NCBI GenBank assembly: GCA_910586585.1
Contig: CAJUKA010000006.1
Location: forward strand, 30,887 to 94,886
Direction: 5' to 3'
DNA: 64,000 nucleotides
Source: an uncultured Lachnospiraceae bacterium
GTDB lineage: Bacteria; Bacillota; Clostridia; Lachnospirales; Lachnospiraceae
The first letter of the stretch is position 1. Each line of letters opens with the position of its first letter. A program made the position numbers and the translations under genes. Below the pieces are notes generated by a model. That model did not search any database. It saw nothing but the letters and a program-made list of their open reading frames with translations, and was not told the DNA's origin. This document shows positions 7,686 through 15,097 of the stretch, piece by piece.

Positions 7686-10469
7686 ATGGAGAAAAAATTA
7701 GACAAAGAGTTGTACCCAGATTATGTTTATCCAGAGCATAAGCAGGAGCACAAAGGGCCAGCCAGGGAGAGTATCCTGAAACTGGGGAAGATGATAACAG
7801 ACCGGATTCCGCAGAAACTTGGCATTCAAAAGATTACGCAGGATGATCCAGAGTATTGGGGTCTTGCGGGTGTACTAACGGACGAGGAAGCGGAAATTGC
7901 GCTGAAAATGGGAGTGCGCAAGCCAAAAACTTTAAAAGAACTGGTGAAGCTGACAGGCATTCCAGGAAAAGAATTGGAACCTAAACTTCAGGAAATGTCG
8001 GTCAAGGGGATTTTGGAGTATAACTGGGAGAATCCGCGCCGCGAGAAACAATATATGCTCCCTATGTATGTTCCAGGATCTGCGGAGTTTTTTAATATGA
8101 ACCGCAATGTGATGGAAGAGCATCCAGAAGTTACATTGTTTTTTGAACATATGTCACGTCTGCCGCTTGAACATGTAACCCCGTTTGTTGGGGAAGGTGG
8201 AAATGGAATCGGCATGCATGTGATTCCAGTAGAGAAGGCAATTGCAATGGAGAGCGAATCCATTAATTTAGAGCACATTTCCTACTGGCTGGCAAAATAC
8301 GAGGGAAAGTATGCAGCAAGTCCCTGTTCCTGCCGTCGCTCCCGCCTGTATCATGATGAGGGCTGCGGAGATGATCCGGAAGGATGGTGCATTGCAGTAG
8401 GCGATATGGCGGACTATGTTGTAGAAACCCAAAAAGATGGGTACTATATTACCAAACAAGAGGCGCTTGATATCTTTAAGCAGGCTGAGGACAATGGGTT
8501 TGTGCATCAGATTACCAATATTGACGGCGCCAACAAAATTTTTGCAATCTGTAACTGTAATGTAAATGTTTGCTATGCGCTCCGGACATCACAGCTTTTC
8601 AATACGCCCAATATGTCGCGTTCTGCCTATGTGGCAAAAGTAGATAAGGCAAAATGCGTTGCATGCGGCAAATGCGTGGAAGCTTGTCCAGCAGGTGCAG
8701 TCAAATTAGGACAAAAATTATGCAAAAAAGACGGCAGTGAAGTGACTTATCCCAAAATGCCGCTACCCCAAGAACAGAAGTGGGGCGAACATATGTGGAC
8801 ACACAATTATAGAGATGTCAACAGGATTAACTGCTATGATACAGGAACGGCACCCTGCAAAACAGCGTGCCCCGCGCATATTGCAATACAAGGATACCTC
8901 AAGCTTGCAAAAGAAGGCAATTATGAGGAAGCGCTTGCATTGATTAAAAAAGACAATCCGCTGCCGGCAATCTGCGGACGAATCTGCAACCGCCGCTGTG
9001 AGGATGCCTGTACCAGGGCAACGATTGATGAAGCAGTTGCAATAGATGCGGTGAAACGCTTTGTGGCAGAGCGGGATTTGAATGCAAAGACACGATACAT
9101 ACCTAAACCAACAATCCCGTCCTTAAGGGGAAAATTCTCGGAAAAAATAGCGATTGTAGGCGCTGGACCTGCAGGACTTTCCTGCGCATATTTTCTTGCA
9201 GAAAAAGGATATCAGCCTGTTATATTTGAAAAAAATGAGAAACCAGGCGGTATGCTGACTTATGGCGTTCCTTCCTTTAAACTGGAGAAGGATTTAATCG
9301 AGGCGGAAATTGATGTAATCAAAGCAATGGGCGTCGAGATAAAGTGTGGGATCGAAGTTGGAGTGGACGTCACAATTCAGCAACTACGGGATCAGGGCTA
9401 CAAAGGATTTTATATTGCGATTGGCTGTCAGGGCGGCAGAGTAGCAGGCATTCGCGGTGAGGATGCCAAGGGCGTTTACACCGCAGTGGAATTTTTGCAG
9501 GAGGCTGCCAAGAAGGAACAGTTTGACCTTGGCGGAGATGTGGTTGTCATTGGAGGCGGAAATGTTGCGATTGATGCAGCCAGAACAAGTACACGCTGCG
9601 GTCAGGGAAAAGTTTCGCTGTTTTGTTTGGAGAGCAGAGAGGAAATGCCGGCAAGCCGTGAGGAAATTGTGGAGGCAGAAGAGGAAAACATTGCGATCCA
9701 GAATGGCTGGGGACCCAAAGAAATCTTGGTAGAAAACCAAAAAGCAGTTGGCGTTGTGTTCAAAAAATGTACGCGTGTCTACGACGAGAATCACAGATTT
9801 GCACCAGAGTATGACGAGAATGAAACAATGACCGTTTCTTGCGACAGTGTTATATTTAGTGTAGGACAGAGTGTTTTGTGGCGAGAGCTTTTGCAGGGCA
9901 CCAAAGTAGAGCTTCGGCCAAATGGTACAGTTCTTGCAAACAGGCTGACATATCAAACCGCAGAGCCGGATATTTTTGTGGGCGGCGATGTTTATACAGG
10001 GCCTAAATTTGCTATCGATGCGATTGCAGCAGGGCGCGAGGGAGCAGTTTCCCTGCACCGGTATGTACATGAGCACTGCACCCTGACAATCGGAAGGAAC
10101 CGACGGGATTTTATCGAGCTTGACAAAGAAAACATTCTGGTAGAAGAATATGACAATACGGACAGACAAAGACCGCAAAGAGCAGAGGCGGAACAGCTAA
10201 AATCATTCCGCGACCTGTCCCATACATTGACAGAGGAACAGATCAAGGCGGAGACTTCCCGCTGTTTAGGATGTGGGGCATCTGTAGTAGATCCAAACAA
10301 ATGTATAGGCTGCGGCATCTGCACAACGAAGTGCGTGTTTGATGCGATTTCTCTGCATAGGGAGCTGCCGGGCTGCTCTAAGATGGTGAAGTCAGAGGAT
10401 AAGCTGAAATATATTCTTCCCAATATGATGAAACAGCCATTGAAAGTAAAATTTAAAAAGAAAGTATGA
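7686..10469 (+). CDS. multidomain Fe-S / FAD NAD(P)-dependent oxidoreductase (GltD-like fusion)
   Basis: This 927-aa cytosolic electron-transfer protein has an unusual domain order. Residues 1-200 are a helical or winged-helix-like region, followed by a Cys-rich segment (SPCSCRRSR, then CGDDPEGWC) near 212-236. A ferredoxin cluster motif CVACGKCVEACPAGA lies near 323. The Fer4_20 domain of GltD/dihydropyrimidine dehydrogenase type follows at about 395-480. The FAD site VGAGPAGLSCAYF is near 487 and the NAD(P)H site VVIGGGNVAIDAA near 619. A C-terminal 4Fe-4S motif CIGCGICTTKC lies near 872. It likely moves electrons between NAD(P)H and a ferredoxin-like partner; the true substrate is unknown. 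GGGAGG precedes ATG. Confidence 0.85.
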   Translation: MEKKLDKELYPDYVYPEHKQEHKGPARESILKLGKMITDRIPQKLGIQKITQDDPEYWGLAGVLTDEEAEIALKMGVRKPKTLKELVKLTGIPGKELEPKLQEMSVKGILEYNWENPRREKQYMLPMYVPGSAEFFNMNRNVMEEHPEVTLFFEHMSRLPLEHVTPFVGEGGNGIGMHVIPVEKAIAMESESINLEHISYWLAKYEGKYAASPCSCRRSRLYHDEGCGDDPEGWCIAVGDMADYVVETQKDGYYITKQEALDIFKQAEDNGFVHQITNIDGANKIFAICNCNVNVCYALRTSQLFNTPNMSRSAYVAKVDKAKCVACGKCVEACPAGAVKLGQKLCKKDGSEVTYPKMPLPQEQKWGEHMWTHNYRDVNRINCYDTGTAPCKTACPAHIAIQGYLKLAKEGNYEEALALIKKDNPLPAICGRICNRRCEDACTRATIDEAVAIDAVKRFVAERDLNAKTRYIPKPTIPSLRGKFSEKIAIVGAGPAGLSCAYFLAEKGYQPVIFEKNEKPGGMLTYGVPSFKLEKDLIEAEIDVIKAMGVEIKCGIEVGVDVTIQQLRDQGYKGFYIAIGCQGGRVAGIRGEDAKGVYTAVEFLQEAAKKEQFDLGGDVVVIGGGNVAIDAARTSTRCGQGKVSLFCLESREEMPASREEIVEAEEENIAIQNGWGPKEILVENQKAVGVVFKKCTRVYDENHRFAPEYDENETMTVSCDSVIFSVGQSVLWRELLQGTKVELRPNGTVLANRLTYQTAEPDIFVGGDVYTGPKFAIDAIAAGREGAVSLHRYVHEHCTLTIGRNRRDFIELDKENILVEEYDNTDRQRPQRAEAEQLKSFRDLSHTLTEEQIKAETSRCLGCGASVVDPNKCIGCGICTTKCVFDAISLHRELPGCSKMVKSEDKLKYILPNMMKQPLKVKFKKKV

Positions 10470-10581
10470 AAGTAAACGTTCAAATATTGATTGGTATGTG
10501 CGCTGAAGCGCACAGAGAGAATAAAAGCAAAAAGAAACTTAGATATCAGATATTTCTTGACAGTTTGGAATGGAGAAAATC

Positions 10582-10926
10582 ATGCACGAACTAGGAGTTG
10601 TATTTCATATTATGGACAGTTTAGAGCAGGTTGCCGCAGAAAATAAAGTGGAAAGTATCTCAAAAGTCGTTTTGGAATTGGGCGAAGTATCAACAGTGAT
10701 TGCGTCGTATCTGCAAAACTGCTGGAGCTGGGCTGCGGCAAAAAGAGAGCTGTTTGCACAGGCCGAGCTGGTTGTTGAGACGATTCCTGCAATTACCTAT
10801 TGTGATGGGTGTGGTGAAACCTATCCAACTGTTGAATATGGAAAAATCTGTCCTTACTGCAAAAGTCCGGATACCTGGCTTTTGCAGGGGAGTGAATTTA
10901 ATATCAAAGAGATAGAAGTTTACTGA
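10582..10926 (+). CDS. hypA: nickel-binding hydrogenase maturation protein HypA
   Basis: HypA binds nickel through its N-terminal Met-His-Glu and hands it to the target enzyme with HypB. I start at 10582 because the family requires MHE at the extreme N-terminus (MHELGVVFHIMDS) and GGAG lies 6 bp upstream; the in-frame ATG at 10570 would bury the histidine. The 114-aa protein has the zinc site CDGC and CPYC separated by 16 residues. It is split from hypB by the large oxidoreductase gene, an unusual order that suggests the oxidoreductase belongs to the same pathway. Confidence 0.9.
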   Translation: MHELGVVFHIMDSLEQVAAENKVESISKVVLELGEVSTVIASYLQNCWSWAAAKRELFAQAELVVETIPAITYCDGCGETYPTVEYGKICPYCKSPDTWLLQGSEFNIKEIEVY

Positions 10927-10972
10927 GAAAATAAAGATTCTGAGAGTACATGGATATGTATGGAGGCAAATT

Positions 10973-12010
10973 ATGATATTTCAAATTTATGACGGCAGAA
11001 TGATGTGGCAGATTTTAGGCTGGGTCATGGTGTTTGTTGGATTAATTCTAATCAATGAAATTGCGCGCCGGACGAAAATCGGAGGAAGCATCTGTTTTTT
11101 TGTGATTCCTGCAATTTTGACGGTTTATTTTATCGCAATCTATGTTGGCGCAGCACAAGGAGCGGAGTGGGCGCTTAACAATCAGACCTATGTACATATG
11201 AATAGCTGGTTCCACTATGCCAAGCTTTATGCAGCACTGGCTGGCTGTATTGGATTTATGGTACTAAAGTACCATTGGGGGTCCCTTGGCAAATCACATG
11301 GCTTCAAAGTATTTCCCTTTGTGATTGTAGCAATCAATATTCTGATTGCGGTGGTATCTGATTTCGAGTCCGTTGTCAGAGCAGGTTCTGTTTTTGGCGG
11401 CTGGTGGAAATCCTCCGAGGGCGTATGGCTCTATGGCGGCTGGTGGAATATTTTAAATGGCATTGCGGGCATTTTGAATATCTTCTGCATGACAGGCTGG
11501 TGGGGAATTTACTCCTCAAGAGACAAAAAAGATATGCTTTGGCCGGATATGACATGGTGTTTTATCCTTGCGTATGATATCTGGAATTTCCAATATACAT
11601 ATTTGAATCTGCCTACACATTCCTGGTACTGCGGCTTTGCGCTTCTGCTTGCGCCGACAGTTGCCAATGCGCTTTGGAATAAGGGCGGATGGATTCAAAA
11701 CCGCGCGAATACACTGGCATTATGGTGTATGTTTGCGCAGGTATTTCCGCTGTTTCAGGACGGCAGCCGCTTTACAACCGTTTCCGCTGTATATGGAGAG
11801 GGCGGTGCAGCAGCCGCACTGGGGGAGGCAATGCCTGCCACAGCCAATCCCACAGCGCAGGGAATTATTTCTGTCATTTCGATAGTTGTGAACCTTGTTG
11901 TATTTGTAGTGATTTTAAGACGTGCGAAAGCACAGCGCAAAAATCCGTACACCAACGAAATATTTACAGACCAGAAAGATTTTCGGATGGCAATGAACAG
12001 AGCGGAATAA
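10973..12010 (+). CDS. polytopic membrane protein of unknown function (DUF5692-like)
   Basis: This 345-aa protein has roughly eight to nine hydrophobic segments, for example MWQILGWVMVFVGLILINEI and FPFVIVAINILIAVV, and is rich in Trp (GGWWKSSEGVWLYGGWWN). There is no signal peptide and the C-terminus is basic and cytosolic. I associate it with DUF5692 from memory. It lies 46 bp after hypA with ATGGAGGC before ATG, so it is probably co-transcribed with hypA. A transport or quinone-related role is possible but not supported by any motif I recognise. Confidence 0.7.
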   Translation: MIFQIYDGRMMWQILGWVMVFVGLILINEIARRTKIGGSICFFVIPAILTVYFIAIYVGAAQGAEWALNNQTYVHMNSWFHYAKLYAALAGCIGFMVLKYHWGSLGKSHGFKVFPFVIVAINILIAVVSDFESVVRAGSVFGGWWKSSEGVWLYGGWWNILNGIAGILNIFCMTGWWGIYSSRDKKDMLWPDMTWCFILAYDIWNFQYTYLNLPTHSWYCGFALLLAPTVANALWNKGGWIQNRANTLALWCMFAQVFPLFQDGSRFTTVSAVYGEGGAAAALGEAMPATANPTAQGIISVISIVVNLVVFVVILRRAKAQRKNPYTNEIFTDQKDFRMAMNRAE

Positions 12011-12048
12011 TAAAAATCGTTTCTGACAATTTATTTCATGTTATCAGA

Positions 12049-12297
12049 TTGAATATACAAAATGCTTTATACGAGCAAGCTCCCAGCAGCGTTTTGTATA
12101 TTCAATTCTGCATGGAATTTTACCTGTTGCGGGAACGGGTAAACCACAACAAACTTTTAGTTACAATTCACACTTACGCCAGATTTCACATATACTTACA
12201 ACGATTTCGGTGTGAATTGCAACAATTGATGCACACAAAATGCTAAAAAGCACGCATTTTGGCGCTTGCTCCGACGCCATGCAGCAAGTGCATGGCG
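12049..12297. other. island of long inverted repeats between a membrane-protein gene and rpmG
   Basis: The 499-bp gap 12011-12509 holds no gene before the rpmG promoter but has consecutive stems. One is 17 bp (12049-12065 with 12089-12105, one G.U), with a nested GAGC/GCTC in its loop. Others are 8 bp (12121-12128 with 12134-12141), 14 bp (12160-12173 with 12210-12223, one mismatch), 8 bp (12236-12243 with 12254-12261) and 9 bp (12275-12283 with 12289-12297). CTTGCT at 12265-12270 can instead pair with AGCAAG at 12283-12288, a mutually exclusive fold. No U-tracts follow these stems, so they are not ordinary terminators. Confidence 0.75.
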
Positions 12298-12352
12298 CGG
12301 GTGTGAAAAGTAACAACTTTTACAGAAAGTCTATAAAAATCAATTTATAAGG

Positions 12353-12381
12353 TTGACGTCTGGACATGAGTGTGTTATATT
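12353..12381 (+). promoter_or_regulatory. promoter of rpmG-secE-nusG
   Basis: TTGACG (12353-12358), a 17-bp spacer and TATATT (12376-12381). The leader to rpmG is about 120 nt. Confidence 0.8.
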
Positions 12382-12509
12382 TTAGAAGCAAGATGTTCAT
12401 TCGGTCTTTTTTTTATGCAATTTTTATTGTGAAAGAAAAGATAAGAGAAACATTGAACATTTCAGGTTACAATTTAGATATTGTTAGAACATTAGCGGAG
12501 GTGGAATAT

Positions 12510-12659
12510 ATGCGTACAAAAATCACATTAGCTTGTACAGAGTGTAAGCAGCGTAATTACAATACGACTAAGGAGAAAAAGAACCATCCTGAGAGAATGG
12601 AAATCAAGAAGTATTGCAGATTCTGCAGAACACACACACTGCACAAGGAAACAAAATAA
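12510..12659 (+). CDS. rpmG: 50S ribosomal protein L33
   Basis: This 49-aa basic protein of the large subunit begins MRTKITLACTECKQRNY. It has the two zinc-ribbon cysteine pairs CTEC and CRFC, so it is the zinc-binding (C+) form. The start at 12510 follows GGAGGTGG by 5-6 bp; a longer in-frame reading from 12366 overlaps the promoter and is not real. First gene of rpmG-secE-nusG. Confidence 0.96.
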   Translation: MRTKITLACTECKQRNYNTTKEKKNHPERMEIKKYCRFCRTHTLHKETK

Positions 12660-12680
12660 TCAATCGATTGGAGGCACATG

Positions 12681-12893
12681 ATGGCAGATTCAGCGAAGAC
12701 AGAAGCAAAAAAAGACAGCTTCTGGAAAAGTATGAAAACGGAATTTAATAAAATTACATGGCCTGACAGAAATGACACTGTGAGACAGTCAGTTGCAGTT
12801 CTCTGTGTTTCGGTTGTAGTAGGACTCATAATTGCCTTTTTAGATACCATTGTTCAGTTTGGCATTAATTTCCTGACAAGCATTGGAATATAA
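12681..12893 (+). CDS. secE: preprotein translocase subunit SecE
   Basis: This 70-aa single-span Gram-positive-type SecE clamps the SecYEG channel in the cytoplasmic membrane. It has the conserved amphipathic motif KTEFNKITWPDRNDT, then one membrane helix (VAVLCVSVVVGLIIAFLDTI). Two adjacent ATGs exist at 12678 and 12681; GGAGG at 12670-12674 fits the second (6 bp) better. It lies between rpmG and nusG, the standard order. Confidence 0.95.
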   Translation: MADSAKTEAKKDSFWKSMKTEFNKITWPDRNDTVRQSVAVLCVSVVVGLIIAFLDTIVQFGINFLTSIGI

Positions 12894-12910
12894 AAGTGAG
12901 GGTGGACGAT

Positions 12911-13699
12911 ATGGGAGAAAAGAAAGAACATAAGGCAGTGGCGAAAAAGCTGATTACTCCAAATATGCAGGAGTGGCTTCCGGTATCTCCCAAGATACTG
13001 CATGAGGCTGAGGAAACAGAGCAATTTTTTGAGACAGAGGACGCTGTTATTGAAGAGGAGCCTGTAGAGGAGGAGCCTGTTATTGAAGAAGAACCTATTA
13101 TCGAAGAGCCCGTTATTGAGGAACCTGTAGAGGAGGAGCCTCACAGCAGGGTTGCACTCAGTGACAATAAAAGCGGTCTTGGCATGGGCTGGTATGTTGT
13201 TCATACGTATTCTGGCTATGAAAACAAAGTAAAGGCAAACATTGAAAAAGCGATTGAAAACCGACACTTAGAAAATGAAATATTAGAAGTGCGGGTTCCT
13301 TTGCAGGATGTTATGGAAGTCAAAAATGGGGTGGAAAAAACATCTCAAAAGAAATTGTTTCCAGGCTATGTACTTCTTCATATGGATGCAGACAACAATG
13401 ATGCATGGTATGTGGTGAGAAATACAAGAGGTGTTACAGGATTTGTAGGACCAGGAAGCAAACCAGTTCCACTAACGGAAGAAGAACTGAAAGCACTCGA
13501 TTTTGGCAGCGATATCAAGTCCGTTGAATTTGCAGAGGGTGATGTGATCAATGTGACTGCCGGTGTGTGGAAAGATACCATTGGAACCATTCAGAAAGTA
13601 GATGAGACAAGACAGACCGTGACAATTAACGTCGAGATGTTTGGTCGTGAGACACCAGTCGAGATTAATTTCACAGATGTAAAAAAGATGTGGGATTAA
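12911..13699 (+). CDS. nusG: transcription factor NusG with a long acidic N-terminal extension
   Basis: NusG binds RNA polymerase and modulates elongation, pausing and termination. The NGN domain starts near residue 93 (GWYVVHTYSGYENKVKANI) with KLFPGYVLLHM and VRNTRGVTGFVGPGSKP. The KOW domain follows near 207-262 (VINVTAGVWKDTIGTIQKV). The protein is 262 aa, about 80 longer than usual, because of an acidic stretch at about 38-77 built from repeats of EEP, VIEEP and VEEEP. I start at ATG 12911 with GAGGGTGG upstream; a GTG at 12896 is possible but lies only 2 bp beyond secE. Confidence 0.93.
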   Translation: MGEKKEHKAVAKKLITPNMQEWLPVSPKILHEAEETEQFFETEDAVIEEEPVEEEPVIEEEPIIEEPVIEEPVEEEPHSRVALSDNKSGLGMGWYVVHTYSGYENKVKANIEKAIENRHLENEILEVRVPLQDVMEVKNGVEKTSQKKLFPGYVLLHMDADNNDAWYVVRNTRGVTGFVGPGSKPVPLTEEELKALDFGSDIKSVEFAEGDVINVTAGVWKDTIGTIQKVDETRQTVTINVEMFGRETPVEINFTDVKKMWD

Positions 13700-13738
13700 T
13701 AGCAAAATATTTAAGCATGTAATTTTTTTTGATTCGTA

Positions 13739-13767
13739 TTGACACAAGCGTACAGTTGTACTAAACT
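13739..13767 (+). promoter_or_regulatory. promoter of rplK-rplA
   Basis: TTGACA (13739-13744), a 17-bp spacer and TAAACT (13762-13767), in the gap between nusG and rplK. It lets the two ribosomal protein genes be expressed separately from nusG. Confidence 0.7.
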
Positions 13768-13813
13768 ATTGTACTGTATTGGTACAATATATAACTACGT
13801 GTCGTTGTAAAAA

Positions 13814-13845
13814 TGTGGGAGGGTTTATCCGCCCAGACAACCACA
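13814..13845 (+). promoter_or_regulatory. structured leader of rplK-rplA, possibly an L1/L11 autoregulatory site
   Basis: TGTGG (13814) pairs with CCACA (13841), enclosing GGGAGGGTTTATCCGCCC. A second small stem AGTCT/AGACT (13850-13873) follows before the ribosome site. Leaders of this kind before rplK commonly mimic rRNA for feedback by the ribosomal protein; the role here is inferred. Confidence 0.5.
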
Positions 13846-13894
13846 AAACAGTCTTGGAAGAAGATAGACTGAGAATGAAATAGGAGGTGCCCAA

Positions 13895-14320
13895 ATGGCA
13901 AAGAAAGTACAAGGATATATTAAATTACAGATTCCTGCCGCAAAAGCAACACCAGCTCCACCAGTTGGACCTGCTCTTGGACAGCATGGTGTAAATATTG
14001 GGGAGTTTACAAAGCAGTTTAACGCTAGAACAGCAGATCAGGAAGGTATGATCATTCCTGTAGTTATTACAGTATATGCAGACAGAAGCTTTAGCTTCAT
14101 TACAAAAACTCCGCCTGCAGCAGTTTTATTAAAGAAAGCCTGCAATCTTAAGTCTGCTTCCGCAGCACCAAATAAAACAAAGGTTGCAAAGATTTCGAAG
14201 GCGAAAATCCAGGAGATTGCTGAGTTAAAAATGCCTGACTTGAATGCAGCAAGCCTTGAGGCTGCTATGAGCATGATCGCAGGTACAGCAAGATCAATGG
14301 GTATTACAGTAGAAGATTAA
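13895..14320 (+). CDS. rplK: 50S ribosomal protein L11
   Basis: This 141-aa protein forms the GTPase-associated centre with 23S rRNA; it is needed for RelA-type stringent signalling and is the PrmA methylation target (prmA is also in this window). The sequence VQGYIKLQIPAAKATPAPPV and GPALGQHGVNIGEFTKQFNA are diagnostic, with the C-terminal rRNA-binding domain ending AGTARSMGITVED. AGGAGGTG precedes the ATG. Followed after 16 bp by rplA. Confidence 0.97.
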   Translation: MAKKVQGYIKLQIPAAKATPAPPVGPALGQHGVNIGEFTKQFNARTADQEGMIIPVVITVYADRSFSFITKTPPAAVLLKKACNLKSASAAPNKTKVAKISKAKIQEIAELKMPDLNAASLEAAMSMIAGTARSMGITVED

Positions 14321-14336
14321 GCGGAGGTAAAATAGA

Positions 14337-15026
14337 ATGAAACATGGTAAGAAATATATGGAATCCGCGAAACAAGTTAATCGCGAAACATTTTATGAGA
14401 TAGAGGATGCTGTAGCATTGATGAAGAAAACCGCTGTAGCAAAGTTTGATGAGACCGTAGAGGTTCATATCAGAACAGGATGTGACGGACGTCATGCAGA
14501 GCAACAGATTCGAGGCGCTGTTGTGCTTCCAAACGGAACAGGTAAGACAGTCAGAGTTTTGGTATTTGCAAAAGGCGATAAGGTTTCAGAAGCAGAGGCA
14601 GCAGGTGCAGACTATGTTGGCGGCGATGAACTGATTCCAAAAATTCAGAATGATGGCTGGTTAGATTTTGATGTAGTAGTTGCTACACCTGATATGATGG
14701 GTGTTGTTGGCCGCCTTGGTAAGGTTTTAGGACCCAAGGGCTTAATGCCAAACCCCAAAGCTGGTACTGTAACAATGGACGTTACAAAGGCTATCAACGA
14801 TATCAAAGCTGGTAAAATTGAGTACAGACTTGATAAGACCAATATTATTCACTGCCCAATCGGAAAGGTTTCTTTCACAGAGGAGCAGTTGATACAAAAC
14901 CTGAACACATTATTGGAAGCGGTTGTAAAAGCAAGACCATCTGTTCTTAAGGGACAGTTTTTGAGAAGTATTACACTTTCCTCTACAATGGGTCCTGGTG
15001 TAAAGGTTAGTGTTGCAAAGTATTAG
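14337..15026 (+). CDS. rplA: 50S ribosomal protein L1
   Basis: This 229-aa protein forms the L1 stalk and typically represses its own mRNA. Typical motifs: VEVHIRTGCDGRHAEQQIRG (a little changed from the usual nucleotide-like stretch), GRLGKVLGPKGLMPNPKAGT and the C-terminal KGQFLRSITLSSTMGPGVKV. GCGGAGG precedes ATG. A strong terminator follows directly, so rplJ-rplL and rpoB are not continuous with this unit here, unlike most Firmicutes. Confidence 0.97.
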   Translation: MKHGKKYMESAKQVNRETFYEIEDAVALMKKTAVAKFDETVEVHIRTGCDGRHAEQQIRGAVVLPNGTGKTVRVLVFAKGDKVSEAEAAGADYVGGDELIPKIQNDGWLDFDVVVATPDMMGVVGRLGKVLGPKGLMPNPKAGTVTMDVTKAINDIKAGKIEYRLDKTNIIHCPIGKVSFTEEQLIQNLNTLLEAVVKARPSVLKGQFLRSITLSSTMGPGVKVSVAKY

Positions 15027-15044
15027 TTGAAATAGATGATGAGC

Positions 15045-15079
15045 AAGACCTCGTTTTGGATAAAAGCGAGGTCTTTTTG
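15045..15079 (+). terminator. rho-independent terminator after rplA
   Basis: AGACCTCG and CGAGGTCT form an 8-bp stem around a 13-nt loop, followed by TTTTTG. It ends the rplK-rplA unit. Confidence 0.9.
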
Positions 15080-15097
15080 CAATCTAGGGGTGAGTAT

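Noticed and set aside
9384..10178. 264-aa open frame on the minus strand
   Set aside because: It lies entirely opposite the oxidoreductase gene, has no ribosome site and looks like a shadow of a Gly/Ala-rich coding strand.
11689..12246. 185-aa plus-strand frame overlapping the membrane-protein gene and running into the hairpin island
   Set aside because: Its first half is out of frame within a clear gene and its second half translates inverted repeats; no ribosome site.
12366..12509. N-terminal extension of ribosomal protein L33
   Set aside because: It would start at the promoter -10 region; GGAGGTGG marks the start at 12510.
15056..15097. TTG start giving the CapA-like protein 14 more residues
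   Set aside because: The start lies in the loop and stem of the rplA terminator; GTG 15098 has a good ribosome site.
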